DNA of 10,968 nt. Origin: Planctomycetia bacterium. GTDB lineage: Bacteria; Planctomycetota; UBA11346. The notes beneath the pieces were generated by a model, which saw nothing but the letters and a program-made list of their open reading frames with translations, had not been told where the DNA came from and ran no database searches. The translations under genes were made by a program, and so were the position numbers. Positions 7,182-10,968 of this stretch are shown in pieces. The stretch is taken from NCBI GenBank assembly GCA_005801395.1, contig SYDV01000149.1, positions 1 through 10,968 on the forward strand, given 5' to 3'. Position 1 is the stretch's first letter; each line of letters begins with the position of its first letter.

Positions 7182-8618
7182 TCAACTATTTTGACGGAGT
7201 ATTTCCCGCACTACTCGCCCATAAACATCGGTCAGACGAAAATCTCGACCCGCATAACGGTAGGTGAGACGTTCGTGGTCGATGCCCATCATGTGTAATA
7301 TGGTCGCGTGCAAATCGTGCATATGAACTTTGTCTTCGATCGCTAGGTAACCAAATTCATCTGTTTGGCCTAAGCTAAATCCTGGTTTAACTCCACCCCC
7401 AGCAAGCCACATGGTATTGCCATGAGGGTTATGATCACGGCCTGGTTGGCCGCGATCAATTTGTGCAACTGGGGTACGGCCAAATTCACCAACACAGACT
7501 ACCAGCGTATCTTCTAATAATCCACGCTGAGCTAAATCGGTTAGTAAACCCGCCATTGGTTTGTCGGTTTTGGCGCAGCTTTGTGGTAAATCTTTTTCAA
7601 TGTTGCCGTGGTGATCCCAATGATAACCGCTTGCGACTTGGATAAATCGAACTCCTGATTCAGCTAAACGTCGAGCGACTAAGCAACGGCGGCCAAAATC
7701 ATCCGTTATACCCTGTCCTATACCGTAAAGTTCTTTTGTTTCCGTACTTTCACTGGATAGGTCAAGTACATCAGGCGCCACTCCCTGCATGCGGTATGCG
7801 AGTTCATAGCTTTCTATGATACCGCTCACGCGAGCATCTTCTTTTAACTCTTCTAAATGAGTTCGATTAAGCGCTTGAATGCTATCCAGTTGTTGTCGTT
7901 GTCGCTGCGGTGTCAGTGGGCCATCGCTTAGAAATTTAATATGCGGTTCTTGTCCTGGCAGCATTTGCACTTGTGTGCCTTGGTGATGAGCCGGTAAAAA
8001 TGCATTCCCATATAAGCGTACGCCACCATGCATGGTGGGGTAATCAAGCGACATAAAACTCGGTAAATTTTTATTTTCACTACCAACACCATATGCCAAC
8101 CAACTGCCAATACTGGGGCGAACAAATGCGGCAGTTCCTGTATGCAGATTGAGCACGGCTTGTCCATGTGCTTCGCCTTCGGTATGTAAGCTTTTAATAA
8201 AGCACATGCGATCGACTTGAGTTGCCAAATGTGGTAATAATTCACTGACCCATTGGCCACATTTTCCGTGTTGCTGAAATTTCGATTTTGGGGCGAAAAT
8301 CTGACCAAGACGATCTGGTCGAATTAGCCCTGGCAAATCAAATGGAAGTGGTTTTCCATGATCGGTCACTAAGCGCGGTTTATAGTCAAAAGTATCCATC
8401 TGACTAACGCCGCCATGCATAAATAAAAAGATGACGCGTTTTGCACTTGCTTGGTGATGTAATCCGTAAGTTACTTTTTGGGCGGCAGGTTCATTGGCCG
8501 ATAGGATCGTCTGTCCAGCTGCCAGTGCGCCAAAACCACATACGGCGGTACTTAACGTCGTATTTAGAAAAGATCTTCGGCTTATTGATTTTGACAAAGT
8601 TGGAAAGCTTTTACCCAT
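7182..8618 (-). CDS. DUF1501 protein with Tat signal (cassette 2)
   Basis: A 478-residue DUF1501 protein, paralogous to the one at 5628-7070 and facing it tail to tail. The Tat signal is SISRRSFLN (11-19) with a hydrophobic stretch to about 36 and likely cleavage near residue 41. Motifs are canonical: FMHGGVSQMDTFD (66-78), KSLHTEGEAHGQ (142-153), RPSIGSWLAYGVG (167-179), HWDHHGN (333-339), GEFGRTP (377-383) and GRDHNPHG (393-400), then the C-terminus MGIDHERLTYRYAGRDFRLTD (444-464) shared almost exactly with its paralogue. The ATG at 8616-8618 is preceded by GGGGA (8627-8631 on the opposite strand, 8-base spacing). It starts 14 bases after the stop of the PSD1/DUF1553 gene and is surely co-transcribed with it. 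By family it has an alkaline-phosphatase-superfamily-like fold; no substrate can be read from the sequence. Confidence 0.95.
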   Translation of the reverse strand: MGKSFPTLSKSISRRSFLNTTLSTAVCGFGALAAGQTILSANEPAAQKVTYGLHHQASAKRVIFLFMHGGVSQMDTFDYKPRLVTDHGKPLPFDLPGLIRPDRLGQIFAPKSKFQQHGKCGQWVSELLPHLATQVDRMCFIKSLHTEGEAHGQAVLNLHTGTAAFVRPSIGSWLAYGVGSENKNLPSFMSLDYPTMHGGVRLYGNAFLPAHHQGTQVQMLPGQEPHIKFLSDGPLTPQRQRQQLDSIQALNRTHLEELKEDARVSGIIESYELAYRMQGVAPDVLDLSSESTETKELYGIGQGITDDFGRRCLVARRLAESGVRFIQVASGYHWDHHGNIEKDLPQSCAKTDKPMAGLLTDLAQRGLLEDTLVVCVGEFGRTPVAQIDRGQPGRDHNPHGNTMWLAGGGVKPGFSLGQTDEFGYLAIEDKVHMHDLHATILHMMGIDHERLTYRYAGRDFRLTDVYGRVVREILRQNS

Positions 8619-8626
8619 GGTTGAAA

Positions 8627-8631
8627 TCCCC
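8627..8631 (-). promoter_or_regulatory. Shine-Dalgarno (GGGGA) for the - strand DUF1501 gene
   Basis: Read on the minus strand, GGGGA ends 8 bases before the ATG at 8618 and lies in the 14-base gap after the upstream stop codon (8633-8635). It supports the chosen start, which also places the Tat signal correctly. Confidence 0.55.
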
Positions 8632-8632
8632 G

Positions 8633-10968
8633 CTAATCAAGCAGTTGGAATTGCGTCGACGACAAAATAAGTTGGCATAATTTGGTTAAGTCATGTGGAC
8701 TTGGATCTGAAACACCTTCATGTTGAGTAGCCAAGTAGATGCTTAGTTGTTGTAATTCAACGTTGGTTGCTGCGCGACCTACGGCGAGAAGGAATGCACG
8801 TTGTATGATCTTGTTAATGTCATATTGATCCTGTTTATTGGTGATGTGATATGCCATGCGTTTGGCACAGGCATGAACGAATGGTGCATTGAGAAAATAC
8901 AACGCTTGTGGGGCAACCGTTGTTTGCGCACGTTGTCCGGTTGTCATGGATGAAGGTGCCCCATCGAATAATTGCATCACATCAGCTTCCATGGTGCGAA
9001 TAATTGGTTGGTATACGGTACGATGTACATCCATTTTTTCCCAGATGTTTGCATCGCCATCGTCCAGTGATTTGCTTGGCATTAATTCACAGATGGTGGT
9101 TACTGACGATCGGTCTAATTGATCGGCAACCAATAGTAGGGTATCGCGGATTTCTTCTGGCTCCAATCGCCGACGATTTTGCCGCCATAACAGACGGTTT
9201 TCTGGGTCAATCAATGACGCATGCATATCATGACGGGTTGATAAGCGATAAGCGCGACTGCTGACAATCTCCTGAATTAAAGGTTTTAGCTGCCAATCAT
9301 AATAAATTAATCGCTGTGCTAAATAATCTAATAATAAGGGATGACTAGGTTTTTCTCCGCTGAGTCCGACATTATCAACACTACGCACCAACCCTTCACC
9401 AAATAAATGTTTCCAGACGCGATTTACCCAAACTCGGGCGGTTAGTGGGTTTCTGGGTGAGGTAATCCATTGGGCTAATGCAAGCCGTCCGCTATTTTCG
9501 GTCGTTACCGTTGGCTGATCAGGCCAACTCGCAACTTGTAAAAAAACACGCGGCACGACTGGTCCCAAATTGCTAGGAACGCCGCGAATGCGTAAGGCTG
9601 TATCTGCTGGAGTCTCGGCTTCGGCTACCGCCATTGCGTAGGGTGGGATTTGTGCATCAAGTTCAGTATATTTTTTAAGGGCAGTGCCTGCTGCTTTTTC
9701 AGCTTTGACCAGTTGTTCTGGCGTTGTTCCAGGCTGTCCTTTGAGTTTGCGCAATTCATGTTCAGTGCTGTATTTTTTCTCACTCGATTTCACCCAATCG
9801 TAGCGATGTACTTTTAAAAATGAACGCAGCCTATCGTCGCCACCAACGCCCAATCCACGACGTGACCAATCGCTTTCATCTTCTTTGGCTCCACCGTATC
9901 GATCGATTAACGTCACCGTGCTCGTGAATATGCCGGCAATGGCATAATAATCACGCTGCGACACCGGATCGAATTTATGGTCGTGGCAACGAGCGCACCC
10001 TAGCGTCAATCCGAGCATAGATTTACCAATCGTATCAATTTGTTCATCGACCACATCCATAGTCAGTTGCGCTTTATCGAATTCACCAAGCACTTTTGAT
10101 CCTAGCATTAAGTAGCCAGTAGCGATGAAATGGTTGTCGCGTTCTTCTGGTGTTGAATACGGTAATAAATCTCCCGCTAATTGTTTGGTAATAAAGTGAT
10201 CGTAGTGCAAATCGTCATTAAACGCAGCAATGACCCAATTACGATACCGCCATGCAACGGGAAACGGTACATTGTGAGCCGAACCATTACTATCTGCATA
10301 ACGAGCTTGATCTAACCAGTGCCGCCCCCATTTTTCACCATAGGATTTCGTAGCTAATAATTGTTCGGCTGTTAATGGTTTATTTGTGTTGGCAGGTAGT
10401 CCAGTAATATCATAAGCCAATCGTCGTTGAAATCGTTTGCTCTCAGCATCTGGAGCAGGTGATAGCCCTGCTGCTTCAAGTTGCGCTAAAATGAAATGAT
10501 CAATTGGCCCTCGCGGCCAGGTCTGATCTTTAACGACAGGAACGTTAATAGGAGTTGTTGATAAAGGGCGGAATGACCAAAATTCGCGCCCTTTGTCAAA
10601 ATCAATATGGTCGCGTCTTTTAATTTCTCCGCCACGACTATCTGGCGCTCCCATTTCGATCCAACGACGTATGATGGCCACGTCCGTATCTGCCATTTTT
10701 CCTTTTGGCGGCATTTCATAGTCTGCGTTGGCATATGAGACCGCTTGGTACAGTAATGATTCTAATGGTTTTCCTGGGACGATGACCGGCCCGGAGTCGC
10801 CTCCTGATTGCCAACCGCCGGCGCTGTCCAATGCCAGACCGCCTTTAATTTTTCCTTGATGGGAATGGCATTCAAAACAGGCGCGTTTTAATAATGGTTC
10901 TACTTGCTGCTCAAAAAATAATTGATCGGCGGACGATGGCTCAGTTGCAGCAAAGATCGATGTGGTCA
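8633..10968 (-). CDS. PSD1/DUF1549/DUF1553 cytochrome-c-like protein (cassette 2, N-terminus outside window)
   Basis: The frame is open to the right edge, giving 777 visible residues; the true start lies just beyond, and the TTG at 10831 is internal. The first visible residues (TTSIFAATEP) look like the end of a signal peptide, so probably only 15-30 residues are missing. Numbering from the first visible residue, the PSD1 domain spans about 20-120 with heme motif CFECH (C30, C33, H34) and likely axial Met in EMPPK (M85). DUF1549 spans about 153-345 with a second CxxCH, CARCHDHKFDP (C324, C327, H328). A charged linker (about 380-440) leads to DUF1553 (about 492-755), with ALAQWITSPRNPLTARVWVN and TTVAPQALYFLNAP. 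The DUF1549 start is compact: only about 20 residues lie between DITGLP and YGEKWGRHWLD, where the cassette 1 protein has about 35. It is co-oriented with, and probably functionally tied to, the DUF1501 gene that follows. Confidence 0.94.
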   Translation of the reverse strand, partial: TTSIFAATEPSSADQLFFEQQVEPLLKRACFECHSHQGKIKGGLALDSAGGWQSGGDSGPVIVPGKPLESLLYQAVSYANADYEMPPKGKMADTDVAIIRRWIEMGAPDSRGGEIKRRDHIDFDKGREFWSFRPLSTTPINVPVVKDQTWPRGPIDHFILAQLEAAGLSPAPDAESKRFQRRLAYDITGLPANTNKPLTAEQLLATKSYGEKWGRHWLDQARYADSNGSAHNVPFPVAWRYRNWVIAAFNDDLHYDHFITKQLAGDLLPYSTPEERDNHFIATGYLMLGSKVLGEFDKAQLTMDVVDEQIDTIGKSMLGLTLGCARCHDHKFDPVSQRDYYAIAGIFTSTVTLIDRYGGAKEDESDWSRRGLGVGGDDRLRSFLKVHRYDWVKSSEKKYSTEHELRKLKGQPGTTPEQLVKAEKAAGTALKKYTELDAQIPPYAMAVAEAETPADTALRIRGVPSNLGPVVPRVFLQVASWPDQPTVTTENSGRLALAQWITSPRNPLTARVWVNRVWKHLFGEGLVRSVDNVGLSGEKPSHPLLLDYLAQRLIYYDWQLKPLIQEIVSSRAYRLSTRHDMHASLIDPENRLLWRQNRRRLEPEEIRDTLLLVADQLDRSSVTTICELMPSKSLDDGDANIWEKMDVHRTVYQPIIRTMEADVMQLFDGAPSSMTTGQRAQTTVAPQALYFLNAPFVHACAKRMAYHITNKQDQYDINKIIQRAFLLAVGRAATNVELQQLSIYLATQHEGVSDPSPHDLTKLCQLILSSTQFQLLD

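Noticed and set aside
1..10968. Mobile element, CRISPR array, tRNA, rRNA or phage genes
   Set aside because: No transposase or integrase motifs, direct repeat arrays or structured RNA genes were seen; the window is densely packed with ordinary coding sequence.

Overview
This window looks like chromosomal DNA from the Planctomycetota-Verrucomicrobiota group. The main reason is gene content: it holds two copies of the gene pair encoding a PSD1/DUF1549/DUF1553 cytochrome-like protein and a Tat-exported DUF1501 protein, a pairing that is abundant in those phyla and rare elsewhere. A discoidin-containing sensor kinase fits the same assignment. The moderate, slightly AT-leaning base composition makes Verrucomicrobiota my first guess, but this is inference and no rRNA or marker gene is present.

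Left part (1-2896, + strand): the C-terminal end of a trypsin-like serine protease overlaps by 4 bases a large sensor histidine kinase. The kinase has an exported ectodomain with two discoidin-like modules, one membrane segment and a HisKA_3/HATPase core. Ten bases later comes a NarL/LuxR-type response regulator. The three genes read as one operon: an envelope protease, a sensor with carbohydrate- or surface-binding-type domains, and its output regulator.

Middle (2897-7070, + strand): a 186-base gap holds a perfect 34-bp palindrome (3023-3056) and a possible -10 box (3071-3076) just before the cytochrome-like gene. That gene is followed 40 bases later by a DUF1501 gene with a clear Tat signal and Shine-Dalgarno sequence.

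Right part (7182-10968, - strand): a second PSD1/DUF1549/DUF1553 gene, cut by the window's right edge, is followed 14 bases later by a second DUF1501 gene. The two cassettes therefore meet tail to tail across a 111-base gap that contains one plausible terminator, for the + strand only.

Working model (inference): the kinase senses an envelope or glycan signal. Its regulator, or another factor acting at the palindrome, controls the adjacent cassette. Both cassettes place a c-type-heme-motif protein together with an alkaline-phosphatase-superfamily-like DUF1501 protein outside the cytoplasmic membrane. To my knowledge the biochemical role of these pairs is not established. I saw no mobile element, CRISPR array, tRNA or rRNA.
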